In this document: positions 12,875-20,658 of the stretch, in pieces
How positions within the stretch are numbered: position 1 is the first letter of the stretch
How the letters are laid out: each line of letters opens with the position of its first letter
DNA from: a virus
Direction: 5' to 3' (one strand)
DNA: 41,250 bases
IMG/VR virus record: IMGVR_UViG_3300025325_000060
Span: 1-41,250 of that record
The notes under the pieces: generated by a model
Database searches by the model: none
Seen by the model: the letters and a program-made list of their open reading frames with translations, nothing else
What the model was told of the DNA's origin: nothing
Program-made: the position numbers and the translations under genes

Positions 12875-14065
12875 TCAGATCAGCGCGATCACGTACCAGC
12901 TGCCCGCCGCGTCGTTGGTGAGCAAGGCGCCGTTCCATTGCGCCGCGAGGGTCAGGCTGGTGGCCCCGTCGATCGTGTTCGTGAGGCTGCGGGCGATCGT
13001 CACCGCGTTCGCGCTCGCATCCACTTTCTTGATGAAGTAGATGATCTTGGGCGCGTCCGTTGACGCAGGAAGGGTCATGGTTCTCGCGCCCCCGGACGCA
13101 TCCACGTAGACCGCGAAGTCGTCAGCGGTCAACGTGTAGTTCACCGCCTTGTTCACGAACCCCAGGGCCAGCCCCCCGAGCACGTCCAGCGTGACGTTGG
13201 CCTGCCCGGCGCCAACCCGCACCCGGCCTCCGGTGTGGATGGTCATCCGGGTCGTGCCGGTCGGGCCCCCCGCCTTCATCTGCCAGAGCGAGTTGTCGCC
13301 GAACACCCCATGGGTGAAGCTATTCACGGAGTTGGCGTTGTCGAAGTGGGTGAACGAGGCGTTGGCGGTCAGGGCGTTCTTCTGCACCGCGATCTGGCCC
13401 GAGCGGTTCCCGCCGATCCCCCCGGCGACCAGGGCGGTCAGGGACGCCCCGAAGGACAGATAGAAGGCCGCGTCGCTACCCAGGACACTCGCCGCCGTCC
13501 AGTAGGCCAACCGGTCCACGACTCCGGACCCACTCAGAGCGCCCGCCGCCCCCAAGGCCGTCCATCCGGTGGTGCCCGCCCCCGTTTCCTTCACGTAGAG
13601 CGTTGTGCCACCTGCCCCGTCCGTCCGGAGGTAGAGCGAGCCGACCACAGCCGCCACCACGCCCTCGGGGGTCCCGGTGCCCTGGGTGACGGAGGGAATG
13701 CCGACCGTGAGGGTCTTGGCCGTCGCGTCCCAGGTGAAGTCTGCGTACCCGGACAGCGCCGCGGCGGCGGTCCAGACGGCGAGTCGCTGTGCGGCCCCCG
13801 CGCCCGTGAGGCCGGCGGCCCCGAGCGCCGTCCAGCCGGTGAGGCCCTCGCCGGACTCCTTCACGTAGAGGGTGGCGCCGGCGACCCCATCGAGACGCTC
13901 GTAGAGCGAGCCCACGGGGGCGGCGATGACCCCTTCGGGGGTCCCGGTGCCCTGGTAGAGGGTTCCCAGGGCGGCGTCGAGTTCGAGGAGTTTGGTGGTG
14001 AGGAACTGGCGCAGCTGGCTCAGGTCATGCGGGACGAGGACCGGCAGGCGAGCGCGCGCGGGCAT
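12875..14065 (-). CDS. Tail fibre protein with duplicated GTGTPEG modules, 396 aa
   Basis: Two copies of a roughly 46-residue module: residues about 38-83 (QGTGTPEGVIAAPVGSLYER ... LYVKESGEGLTGWTALG) and 127-172 (QGTGTPEGVVAAVVGSLYLR ... LYVKETGAGTTGWTALG). Modules of this type occur in phage fibre shafts and glycan-binding appendages. The C-terminal half is beta-rich (FDNANSVNSFTHGVFGDNS, then VYVDASGGARTMTLPAS, ending WYVIALI), as in trimeric fibre tips. The N-terminus (RARLPVLVPHDLSQLRQFL) may attach to the tail. Host-receptor binding is the likely role. Confidence 0.8.
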   Translation of the reverse strand: MPARARLPVLVPHDLSQLRQFLTTKLLELDAALGTLYQGTGTPEGVIAAPVGSLYERLDGVAGATLYVKESGEGLTGWTALGAAGLTGAGAAQRLAVWTAAAALSGYADFTWDATAKTLTVGIPSVTQGTGTPEGVVAAVVGSLYLRTDGAGGTTLYVKETGAGTTGWTALGAAGALSGSGVVDRLAYWTAASVLGSDAAFYLSFGASLTALVAGGIGGNRSGQIAVQKNALTANASFTHFDNANSVNSFTHGVFGDNSLWQMKAGGPTGTTRMTIHTGGRVRVGAGQANVTLDVLGGLALGFVNKAVNYTLTADDFAVYVDASGGARTMTLPASTDAPKIIYFIKKVDASANAVTIARSLTNTIDGATSLTLAAQWNGALLTNDAAGSWYVIALI

Positions 14066-14071
14066 GTCCGG

Positions 14072-14326
14072 TCACTTCAGGCGCTTGATGACCTGATGGA
14101 CCTGCTCACGCATCTTCAGGCTTTCCTCGCGGAGATTCTCCACGGCCAGTTCGATCGCGCCGATGCGCCGATCGAAGCCTTCGACTTGCGTGATGAGGCG
14201 CTCGACCTGCAAGGATCGGTGCTGCTGCTGCTCGTACGTGGCCTTCGCAAAGTAGGTCAACACGCCCAGGAGGGCGACGATGGCCCCGCGCCCGATCAAG
14301 TTCAGCGTGCCGTTGATCGGAGGCAT
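14072..14326 (-). CDS. Membrane-anchored coiled-coil protein, 84 aa
   Basis: One N-terminal span (GAIVALLGVLTYFAKATY) followed by a continuous coiled coil to the C-terminus (LQVERLITQVEGFDRRIGAI, ENLREESLKMREQVHQVIK). TGATG junction with the upstream gene. The topology resembles inner-membrane spanins (Rz) or haemolysin XhlA-type lysis proteins. Its place between fibre genes, far from the M15 peptidase, is unusual for either. Function uncertain. Confidence 0.7.
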   Translation of the reverse strand: MPPINGTLNLIGRGAIVALLGVLTYFAKATYEQQQHRSLQVERLITQVEGFDRRIGAIELAVENLREESLKMREQVHQVIKRLK

Positions 14327-15048
14327 CAGTTCCCAGATCCGACATTGTCGACCACCGTCACCCCCGTCGTGCTGGTGCCTGAGTAGGCGACGAGCTTGAG
14401 GGTGCCCGCGTTCGTGCCGGTCTCCCAGCGGAGGAGACCGACGCCGGAGCTCGGCGCGGAGACGGCCGCCGTGCTCTTGCTCATCGTGAAGGGCTTGGCG
14501 TTGTTGCCTTGAATGTCAAACGTCCCCCGCGCCGGGGAGATCGGCGCAGTAGAGGACATGGACGATCCCCCGGAGTCGATCGTAAAGAAGTTCGTGGACG
14601 TCTGAATGGCGAAGGTGGATGAAAGGAGAGTAAGTGGCCGGTACGCGGCTCCGGTGTAGGTGTAGGAATAGATCCAGCCGATGTTCCCAAAGTAACTCAG
14701 GAAGAGCCCCTCACCTGATGCCGGCGTGGTCTCACCCGTGACGAACACTCCCTTCGTCGCGTTGAGGCGGTTGTCCACACCAGTGGTCAGGGTGATGGCG
14801 GAGGGCACCGTGATCTTCCCGTCCGTGGCGATGCTCATGGCCGCCGAGGTCACGGCGACGTTGTTCGGAAGGCCGAACACGTCGATCAGGTACTGCTTGA
14901 AGTTCCGGATCTGCCCGGCCCCCGCGCTCACCAGGTCGGTGTTGGCGGGCGTCGCCGGGTTGAGCGTGTTGGGCAGCGCGGCGTAGGTGACGCAGGCCGC
15001 GAGCAACACGGCAGGGACCAGGACATACAGCACCTTGCGGATGCGCAT
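14326..15048 (-). CDS. Fibre-like protein with lipoprotein-type signal, 240 aa
   Basis: Start at 15048 has GGAGGAG upstream. The N-terminus MRIRKVLYVLVPAVLLAAC is a signal peptide with a lipobox-like LAAC. Next comes LPNTLNPATPANTDLVSAGA followed by GQIRNFKQYLIDVFG, a segment common at the beginning of podovirus fibre or head-decoration proteins. The remainder is Ser/Thr/Gly-rich and beta-like, ending VVDNVGSGN. A signal peptide on a virion-type protein is odd: it could be cell-surface displayed for superinfection exclusion, or mis-predicted. It overlaps nothing upstream and shares TGATG with the next gene. Confidence 0.7.
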   Translation of the reverse strand: MRIRKVLYVLVPAVLLAACVTYAALPNTLNPATPANTDLVSAGAGQIRNFKQYLIDVFGLPNNVAVTSAAMSIATDGKITVPSAITLTTGVDNRLNATKGVFVTGETTPASGEGLFLSYFGNIGWIYSYTYTGAAYRPLTLLSSTFAIQTSTNFFTIDSGGSSMSSTAPISPARGTFDIQGNNAKPFTMSKSTAAVSAPSSGVGLLRWETGTNAGTLKLVAYSGTSTTGVTVVDNVGSGN

Positions 15049-15059
15049 GACGGCTCCTC

Positions 15060-15824
15060 CTACTCCTGGCTCCGGCTCCACGGGTTCGCCCAGTAGGCGG
15101 AACGGGGCACCGTGTCGCGAGCCATGAACGGCTGCATGGGGTAGCTGAGGTTCGGCTTCTCGCGGTCGTCCTTGATGACGGCCAGGATCTCCTGCTCGAG
15201 CTGCCCCGCGATGGCCCCCGCGGCGGTCCAGTCGCGCGCGTAGCGGTACATGCGCATGAGCAGGCCGAGGTAGACCGCCTCCTCGGCGCGGGGGGCGAAG
15301 AAGCTGTTCCCCACCAGGGTCGGATCGAACAGGTCCTTGGTGAAGTCGGCGATGGCCGTGTACTCGGGCCAGTAGGTGATCTTGAAGCTGTGGCTGGCCG
15401 ACTCGGGCGGCGGGGCCACGAGGAACGAGTACTTGCCGACCTTGGCGTAGACGCGCGGCTTGCTGTTGGACTCGTAGAGGACGTTGGCCCAGTCCCTGCG
15501 GTAGCGGGTGAGCGGGATCTCCTCCATCGGAAAGCTGTCCACCGCCGCCGTGTCGAGCACCATGCCGGCGATGTCCTGGATCTTAACGCCCCCGCCGCCC
15601 GCCGAGGCGTCGTACAGGACCGTGGGCGGGCTGGTCACGGCACAGGCCACGGACAAGACCGTGGGCAAGACGCGCCACGTGAAGTCGTGGCGGTTTACGA
15701 GCGTGCGGATCGCGTCGTCGAGATAGGCCTTCGCCTGGGCAACGTTGGTCCCGGTCGAGCCGAGGTCATCGACCCGGTTGACCTCCAGCGCCGCCCGGTC
15801 GAGCAGGCCGTTGCCCGTGGGCAT
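15060..15824 (-). CDS. Head-tail adaptor (P22 gp4 / T7 gp11-type), 254 aa
   Basis: The opening LLDRAALEVNRVDDLGSTGT followed by YLDDAIRTLVNRHDFTWRVL is typical of podovirus adaptors, in which helices pack on the portal. LYESNSKPRVYAKVG and FKITYWPEYT match the beta subdomain. The helix AEEAVYLGLLMRMYRYARDW and the C-terminal arm complete the fold. It should form the dodecameric ring between portal and nozzle. Position after capsid and decoration genes and before fibres/nozzle supports this. Confidence 0.8.
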   Translation of the reverse strand: MPTGNGLLDRAALEVNRVDDLGSTGTNVAQAKAYLDDAIRTLVNRHDFTWRVLPTVLSVACAVTSPPTVLYDASAGGGGVKIQDIAGMVLDTAAVDSFPMEEIPLTRYRRDWANVLYESNSKPRVYAKVGKYSFLVAPPPESASHSFKITYWPEYTAIADFTKDLFDPTLVGNSFFAPRAEEAVYLGLLMRMYRYARDWTAAGAIAGQLEQEILAVIKDDREKPNLSYPMQPFMARDTVPRSAYWANPWSRSQE

Positions 15825-15836
15825 GGGGCCGTCCGG

Positions 15837-16559
15837 TCACCGGCTCGGCCCGAAGAGCCGCACCACCGTGCGGTTGCGCACGGCATCGCTCTGGATGCCC
15901 ACCAGCACCACGGCCACCGCCTCCCCGGAATCCTCGGTATCGGTGACCACGTCCAGCACGCCCGCGCCGGGCTTCATGAGGGCGCCCTCGGCGTAGGCCG
16001 TGCTCGCCTTGACCTTCGCGGCCGGGTGAATGCCGGCGACCTGGAACCACCCGTAGCCGAGCGTCACCACGGCGGCCATGGCGATGCCGGCGTACTCCGG
16101 GGCCCCGCAGGCGTCGGCCGCAGTCTTCACGGACGACCGCCGGAAGAAGTTGACCTTATCCCCCGACACCAGGGCCACCGTCAACTCCGGCGAGAAGTCG
16201 ATCTGCAGGGCCGTGACGCCGGTGACGATCGAGTACTCCTGCTCCGGGGCGGCGCCCGCGGCGCCCGCGTCGTCGGTGCAGACGATGAGGTCGCCGACCT
16301 TGACGCCGTCGGTGATGAACGAGCCCGAGGAGCGGATGGCCTTGCTCACGGAGCCGTCGCTCAGGGTCACCTCGGTCCCGGCGCCCTCGAGCATGGCCGA
16401 TTCGCCTTCGGCGATGGTCGAGGCGCTGATGTTGAAGCAGTACAGGAAGTCCCGGGCCCCGTACGTGGAGTCCACCTCGGTGCGCGGGGTGCCCAGGCGC
16501 TCATTGGGCGTGGTCCCGGTGTCGGTCAGGGCCGTCGGATGCGTCGTCGGAATAGGCAT
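15837..16559 (-). CDS. Probable head decoration or structural protein, 240 aa
   Basis: Directly follows the capsid gene. Beta-rich throughout: TIAEGESAMLEGAGTEVTL, then DGVKVGDLIVCTDDAGA, then YSIVTGVTALQIDFSP. The ending (EGALMKPGAGVLDVVTDTED, AVAVVLVGIQ, RTVVRLFGPSR) is like the capsid-bound beta barrels that sit next to major capsid genes. No catalytic motif. The role as decoration protein is inference from position and composition. Confidence 0.6.
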   Translation of the reverse strand: MPIPTTHPTALTDTGTTPNERLGTPRTEVDSTYGARDFLYCFNISASTIAEGESAMLEGAGTEVTLSDGSVSKAIRSSGSFITDGVKVGDLIVCTDDAGAAGAAPEQEYSIVTGVTALQIDFSPELTVALVSGDKVNFFRRSSVKTAADACGAPEYAGIAMAAVVTLGYGWFQVAGIHPAAKVKASTAYAEGALMKPGAGVLDVVTDTEDSGEAVAVVLVGIQSDAVRNRTVVRLFGPSR

Positions 16560-16596
16560 CGGATGTCTCCTTTGCCGCCCCTGCTCGGGGCCGCGG

Positions 16597-17673
16597 TTAA
16601 CTCGGCATCCCCGTGAGGACGCCCTGCATGCGCCGGTTGTTCGTGGTGAACTGGCACGTCACGATCACCTGGGCCACCCGGTCGAACTGGTCCGGGATGC
16701 CCTTCCACTCGGTCATGTCGAAGTCGGCGGCCTGGTCGATGTAGAGCAGCAGGTAGCGCTCGTTCAGCTCGTAGAGCGTCCCTGCCGGGCAGGAGTCCCC
16801 GAAGGTCAGCGCCGACCCCTTGAAGCGCAGCGCCTGGAAGCCCAGGTCGCCGAACTCCGACACATCGTAGACCTGCAGCTTCCCCAGGAGGCTCGCCTCG
16901 TAGCGCTCGTACTGGGTCACCTCGGTCAGGAGCAGCGTCGGGTGGTCGTTGCTCTTGGAGCAGAGGTTGTAGAGCTTCCGGAGGTTGAAGGCGATGTCGG
17001 TGTCCCCGGACAGCAGGCCCATGGTGTCCCAGGTCCGCTGCTTGTTCCGCCACCACGTGTTGGTCGCCGCGTCGATCCCGCCGATGTTCCCCGGCGGCGT
17101 GGCCGGGTTCGTGGTCGGGTCTGACTTCACGATCGCGCGCAGGCCGAGGATGTCCTTGCCGTCATTGCCGGACCCGTCCCCGAAGGACTGCACCTCGAGC
17201 TGGTCGATCAGCGACAGCTCCAGGTTCTTGATCTTGTCGAGGGCCAGGTCCCGGATCTCGCTGGCGCCGGTGTTCTGCTGATCGTCCTGGCGATAGCGGA
17301 CCACGCTCCCCGCCACGTTCTTCCAGTCGTACTTCCCCGTGGTCTCGATGTTGGTCTCGGTGATCGGCACCTGCCCGCCGCGGCCGACGGAGCCGACGGT
17401 CGCGTTCTTGCCGTACATCAACGGCACGCCGATCCACCGGCTGCCCTTCGTCCGGCGCACCCGGTTCCGAGAGCTCATCCAGTACCAGAGCGGCGTCGAG
17501 CCGAAGATGTTGTCCACGACCTCCTTGTTCATCAACTGCCAGGTCGTGGAGTAGAGGTTGTCGAGCGTCTCGATCAGGCTCTCCGGGGTCGCCGCGCCGC
17601 CCATCAACGGGAAGCGGGGCCGGGGCACCCGAAGGATGGTGTGCGGGCGGATGCGGACGACCTCGGTGTTCAT
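16597..17673 (-). CDS. Major capsid protein, HK97-fold type, 358 aa
   Basis: Start at 17673 shares a base with the scaffold stop (TGATG) and has AAGGAGA upstream. The N-arm (ESLIETLDNLYSTTWQLMNK, then TPLWYWMSSRNRV) precedes a beta segment SRWIGVPLMYGKN, then a spine-helix-like region (DLALDKIKNLELSLIDQLEV) and a C-terminal strand block with YELNERYLLLYIDQAAD, the usual podovirus capsid layout. No protease gene is needed because a separate scaffold is present. Forms the icosahedral shell. Confidence 0.85.
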   Translation of the reverse strand: MNTEVVRIRPHTILRVPRPRFPLMGGAATPESLIETLDNLYSTTWQLMNKEVVDNIFGSTPLWYWMSSRNRVRRTKGSRWIGVPLMYGKNATVGSVGRGGQVPITETNIETTGKYDWKNVAGSVVRYRQDDQQNTGASEIRDLALDKIKNLELSLIDQLEVQSFGDGSGNDGKDILGLRAIVKSDPTTNPATPPGNIGGIDAATNTWWRNKQRTWDTMGLLSGDTDIAFNLRKLYNLCSKSNDHPTLLLTEVTQYERYEASLLGKLQVYDVSEFGDLGFQALRFKGSALTFGDSCPAGTLYELNERYLLLYIDQAADFDMTEWKGIPDQFDRVAQVIVTCQFTTNNRRMQGVLTGMPS

Positions 17674-18347
17674 CACAGGCTCTCCTTGTTGCCCACGTGT
17701 TGTTTCCAGGCCTTCTTGAAGGCGTCGGCCCCGTTCGCGGCGGCCGGGACGCGCGTGGAGCGGTTGGCGTTGCTCGGGCGCTCGCTCGGGGTGGCCCGCG
17801 GTTCCACGGCGGCCGCGACTTCCTCGCGGGCGGCCGCGGCCTTGGCCGGCTTGGGGAGCTGCTTGGCAAGCAGGTAGGCGTGCTCGGGGTGGAGGTTCGG
17901 ATAGGCCTGGGCGATCTGCTCCAGGGTCTCCCGGTACTCCCAGAAGTCCGCATGCCGGCCGGCGGTCTCGTTGATGACGCGCACGGACCGGTCGTGCGCC
18001 GACTCCTCGCGCACGCCCTTGACCAGCTCCGACACGCGCTGTTCCCATCGGCCGTCCAGGAACTTCACCAGATCCTTGGTGGACATGGCGTCGAAATCGG
18101 GCTCGTTCTCCGCCGCCTTGCCCTCGGGCTTCTCCTTCACGCCCCCCTTGGTCCGCGTGGCGATGAACTCCACGTAGGAGGGGTCGAGCAGCATGGCTTC
18201 CAGCTTCTTGCGGTTCCCCTCCGCCTGCTGGAGCTGCTGCTGCAGCTCGGCCACCTCCGCCTTGGTCGGTCCCTGGGAGTCCTCGGGCGGGTCCCCCTTG
18301 GGCTCGTCCTCCCCACCGCAGATCGGGAACAGCCTCATCCGGTGCAT
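17673..18347 (-). CDS. Capsid scaffolding protein, 224 aa
   Basis: Start at 18347 with GAGGAGG about five bases upstream. Acidic, helical and low in hydrophobics: coiled coil at about 28-55 (EVAELQQQLQQAEGNRKKLE), central ADFWEYRETLEQIAQAYP then NLHPEHAYLLAK motif at 133-162, Ala/Glu-rich linker, and a C-terminal basic helix DAFKKAWKQHVGNKESL of the kind that contacts the capsid in other phages. Located immediately before the capsid gene. Expected to direct shell assembly and then leave. The DFWEY segment has a second, shorter relative at 3214-3417. Confidence 0.8.
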   Translation of the reverse strand: MHRMRLFPICGGEDEPKGDPPEDSQGPTKAEVAELQQQLQQAEGNRKKLEAMLLDPSYVEFIATRTKGGVKEKPEGKAAENEPDFDAMSTKDLVKFLDGRWEQRVSELVKGVREESAHDRSVRVINETAGRHADFWEYRETLEQIAQAYPNLHPEHAYLLAKQLPKPAKAAAAREEVAAAVEPRATPSERPSNANRSTRVPAAANGADAFKKAWKQHVGNKESL

Positions 18348-18637
18348 TGCGCCTCCTCGTAGGTTTGCGGGAGCCGCTCCGGCGGCCCCGTCTTCCGGGC
18401 CGGCTTGATGTAGCCCCCCACGGCGTCCAGGGCGCGATCCAGGCCCTTCGCCGAGTCGATGTAGACCGGCTCGTGCCCCAGGTGCGGATGCCAGAATCCC
18501 TGAAAGATCGGCTGCGTCATGGCCTGGGGCAGCCACAGCGTCTGCCGGGATCCGCATCCGGGACAGGGCGTGCCGTCGGTCGTCCCCGCTTCGAACACCA
18601 CCCGGCACGACTGGCACTCCACGTCATGCCGGACCAC
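18335..18637 (-). CDS. Zinc-ribbon protein between portal and scaffold, 100 aa
   Basis: GTG at 18637 overlaps the portal 3' end by 14 bases; another in-frame GTG lies at 18622. CQSC and CPGC pairs 17 residues apart form an N-terminal zinc ribbon (FmdB-like in pattern). The second half, HLGHEPVYIDSAKGLDRALD, then AVGGYIKPARK, matches small proteins found at this position in many podovirus genomes. Role unknown, possibly DNA or protein binding in head assembly. Confidence 0.75.
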   Translation of the reverse strand: MVRHDVECQSCRVVFEAGTTDGTPCPGCGSRQTLWLPQAMTQPIFQGFWHPHLGHEPVYIDSAKGLDRALDAVGGYIKPARKTGPPERLPQTYEEAQCTG

Positions 18638-20420
18638 CGCGCCCTCCGAGTGCGCCGGCCGGTTGGCCCATCCCGCCCTTGGTGGGCTGGTGCGGCCGGA
18701 GCTTGGACAGTTCCAGCAGCTGCATCATCGCCTGCTTCTGCTGGGCGATCTGCTGGTAGACCTCCTCGGGCAGCATGAGGTCGGCCGGCAACACGTCGTC
18801 GAACGCATCCAGCGTGGCCTGGAGCAGCCGCCGCTGGTCGAGCCGGTCGTTGTTCACGAAGGTCTTGTACGCCATCAACACGCCCTGCTGCCGGAGCGCG
18901 CGCGAGAGCGGAACAGCGCTGTCCGCCACGGCCTGGACGAGGTAGTCACCCTGGATCTCGGCCGCCGTGAACTCCGTCCAGGTGCCCTGCCCGCTGATCT
19001 GCACCGCACGGGGCGTGGTCCAGAAGGTGAAGAGCATCGGGTGGATCTTCCGCTGGAAGAGCGCCGACAGGAGGTCGGCCACCTGATCCCGGCGCTCATC
19101 GGAGCGCAGCTGCAGGGCGGCCTGGACGGCGGCCACCTCGTGGGCGGTCCGGCGAGACGAGGTGTCGTACTCGCCCTGCTGGTTCCGGCCGTATCCGGTC
19201 ACCGACCGGAGGTCGCGCTCGATCTCCTGGCCGACGGCGAACACGTCCCGGGACATCTGTGGTTGGAGTTGAAAGACCCCGCCGGCGCCCGGGGGACCGT
19301 TCGTGAAGATGGCCGAGACCTCGCCCTTCGTGAACTTCTCCCGGTCGGCATCGTTCTGGAGCAAACCCGCGTCGATGAGGATTTTCAGAACGGCCGCCCG
19401 CTTGTGCCGCATCTCCAGGGTGCGCGTCTCGTTGAGCTCGATAACCTGCTTGTGGATTTCCTGCACGTCGCTCGGGCCCCAGAAGTCCCAGGGGACCGGG
19501 TTGAACTGGAGCAGCTCGGCCGGGAGGCCGTCGATGCCGAGGTTGTGTTCCTCGTTCCGGAGGTAGCGTTCCTCGGTGTCCTCGGCGATGACCCGGATCC
19601 GGCCGTCCCGCTTGTCCCAGATCTCCCACCCCTGCCAGAGCTCCGGCTCGCGGATCTGCTGGTGTTCCTTGGGCGAGACCACGCCCCGGCGCCTGGGCTG
19701 GATGCCGGTGTTCGCCTCCAGGTCCTCCCGGACGGCCTTTCGGTAGACCGGGTCCGCCTGTACGTCCTCGAGGGGTCGCACGATCCGGAAGGCACACCAC
19801 GGGGCGCCGCTCCAGCGCTTCGTGCCGGCCGGGACGAGGAAGTCATCGGGCCGGACCCCGAGGACCCAGGGCGCGTTGGGGCGCACGGAGTCGTCGTACG
19901 AGTAGGCCCGGCGCTCCGTCTCCTCCTCGGCCAGGGCCTCGGCGGCCGGCTCGCCCAGGAGCACCGCGGCCTCGTCGATCATCTGCTGGGTGATCGGGTC
20001 CTGGGTCCGCTGGCGGGGGGTTTCGGTGGCGAGCGAGTGGTAGCCGGCCTTGAAGACCGCGAGGTTGGACGTGAAGCTGTCCAGGATGCCGATCTTGATC
20101 TGCTGCTTGAGGCCGATGTGCGGGATGAGCCACTGGTCCACGGCTTCGAGCGCTCGAGCCGCGGCCGTGGCCCGCGCTTGATCGACGCCGACCCGTGGGA
20201 GGGCTCGGACCGTCATGGTCGGGTTCTTGAAGTAGAGCGAAGGCACCAGGCCGCGCCCGATCGCGAAGACGTGGTTCACGGAGAATACGTTGTCGCCGTA
20301 GTCGTTGTCGTACCAGGTCCGGGCGCGCTTCCAGTTCTCCAGGCGGCCGCCCTCCTCGAGGAAGCGCTCCGCCTGGCGGATCTGCTCCTGCCAGTCCTGG
20401 ACCTCGTCGCGTTCGCTCAT
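18624..20420 (-). CDS. Portal protein, 598 aa
   Basis: Start at 20420 preceded by AGGAG. The N-terminal ARTWYDNDYGDNVFSVNHVF followed by AIGRGLVPSLYFKNPTMTV is the standard podovirus portal opening. RPDDFLVPAGTKRW, LWQGWEIWDKRDGRIRVI and PWDFWGPSDVQEIHKQVIEL, then NETRTLEMRHKR, are wing and stem blocks. EVAAVQAALQLRSDERRDQV leads to the crown and a Gln-rich C-terminal barrel (IAQQKQAMMQLLELSKL). Forms the dodecameric vertex through which terminase packages DNA. Separated from terminase by fibre-type genes, an unusual order. Confidence 0.88.
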   Translation of the reverse strand: MSERDEVQDWQEQIRQAERFLEEGGRLENWKRARTWYDNDYGDNVFSVNHVFAIGRGLVPSLYFKNPTMTVRALPRVGVDQARATAAARALEAVDQWLIPHIGLKQQIKIGILDSFTSNLAVFKAGYHSLATETPRQRTQDPITQQMIDEAAVLLGEPAAEALAEEETERRAYSYDDSVRPNAPWVLGVRPDDFLVPAGTKRWSGAPWCAFRIVRPLEDVQADPVYRKAVREDLEANTGIQPRRRGVVSPKEHQQIREPELWQGWEIWDKRDGRIRVIAEDTEERYLRNEEHNLGIDGLPAELLQFNPVPWDFWGPSDVQEIHKQVIELNETRTLEMRHKRAAVLKILIDAGLLQNDADREKFTKGEVSAIFTNGPPGAGGVFQLQPQMSRDVFAVGQEIERDLRSVTGYGRNQQGEYDTSSRRTAHEVAAVQAALQLRSDERRDQVADLLSALFQRKIHPMLFTFWTTPRAVQISGQGTWTEFTAAEIQGDYLVQAVADSAVPLSRALRQQGVLMAYKTFVNNDRLDQRRLLQATLDAFDDVLPADLMLPEEVYQQIAQQKQAMMQLLELSKLRPHQPTKGGMGQPAGALGGRGGPA

Positions 20421-20432
20421 GGCTCCTGCGAA

Positions 20433-20477
20433 GCACAAAGGGCACCGTGGGGTGGGCGCCCACGATGCCCTCTGTGC
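20433..20477 (-). promoter_or_regulatory. Strong RNA hairpin in the portal leader
   Basis: 19-bp stem (20433-20451 with 20459-20477; two mismatches on DNA become G-U pairs in the minus-strand RNA) and a 7-base loop. It ends about 10 bases before the portal start, next to its ribosome site. No U tract follows, so it is not a standard terminator. It could be an RNA processing site, a stabiliser of the capsid-gene messages, or a partial attenuator. Confidence 0.75.
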
Positions 20478-20529
20478 CTGGCCCGCCCCCCCGTCGAGGG
20501 GCGTCAGGAACGATCGAGAGTGCTTCGGG

Positions 20530-20649
20530 TTACTTCTTCGGCTGCGCCGCACCCTTCGGGAGCGTGCTGCCGGTGAACTTCGGCACGCCGTCCGGGCTTT
20601 CCGTCTGCTTCGGGCTCACGATCTTCCCCCAGGGACGCTTGCCTGACAT
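20530..20649 (-). CDS. 39-aa basic microprotein
   Basis: ATG 20649 with AGGAGG six bases upstream, ten bases after the preceding stop. The sequence MSGKRPWGKIVSPKQTESPD followed by GVPKFTGSTLPKGAAQPKK is rich in Lys and Pro and has no hydrophobic core, as in small phage head peptides. It fills the gap between the exported protein and the portal, and its stop lies about 50 bases before the portal hairpin. Function unknown. Confidence 0.65.
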   Translation of the reverse strand: MSGKRPWGKIVSPKQTESPDGVPKFTGSTLPKGAAQPKK

Positions 20650-20658
20650 CGGTGCCTC

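Noticed and set aside
18519-20576. 685-codon open frame on the plus strand opposite the portal gene
   Set aside because: Mirror frame of a high-GC portal gene; no ribosome site logic, composition is Leu/Val/Gly/Arg-biased as expected for antisense shadow, and the portal is recognisable on the other strand.
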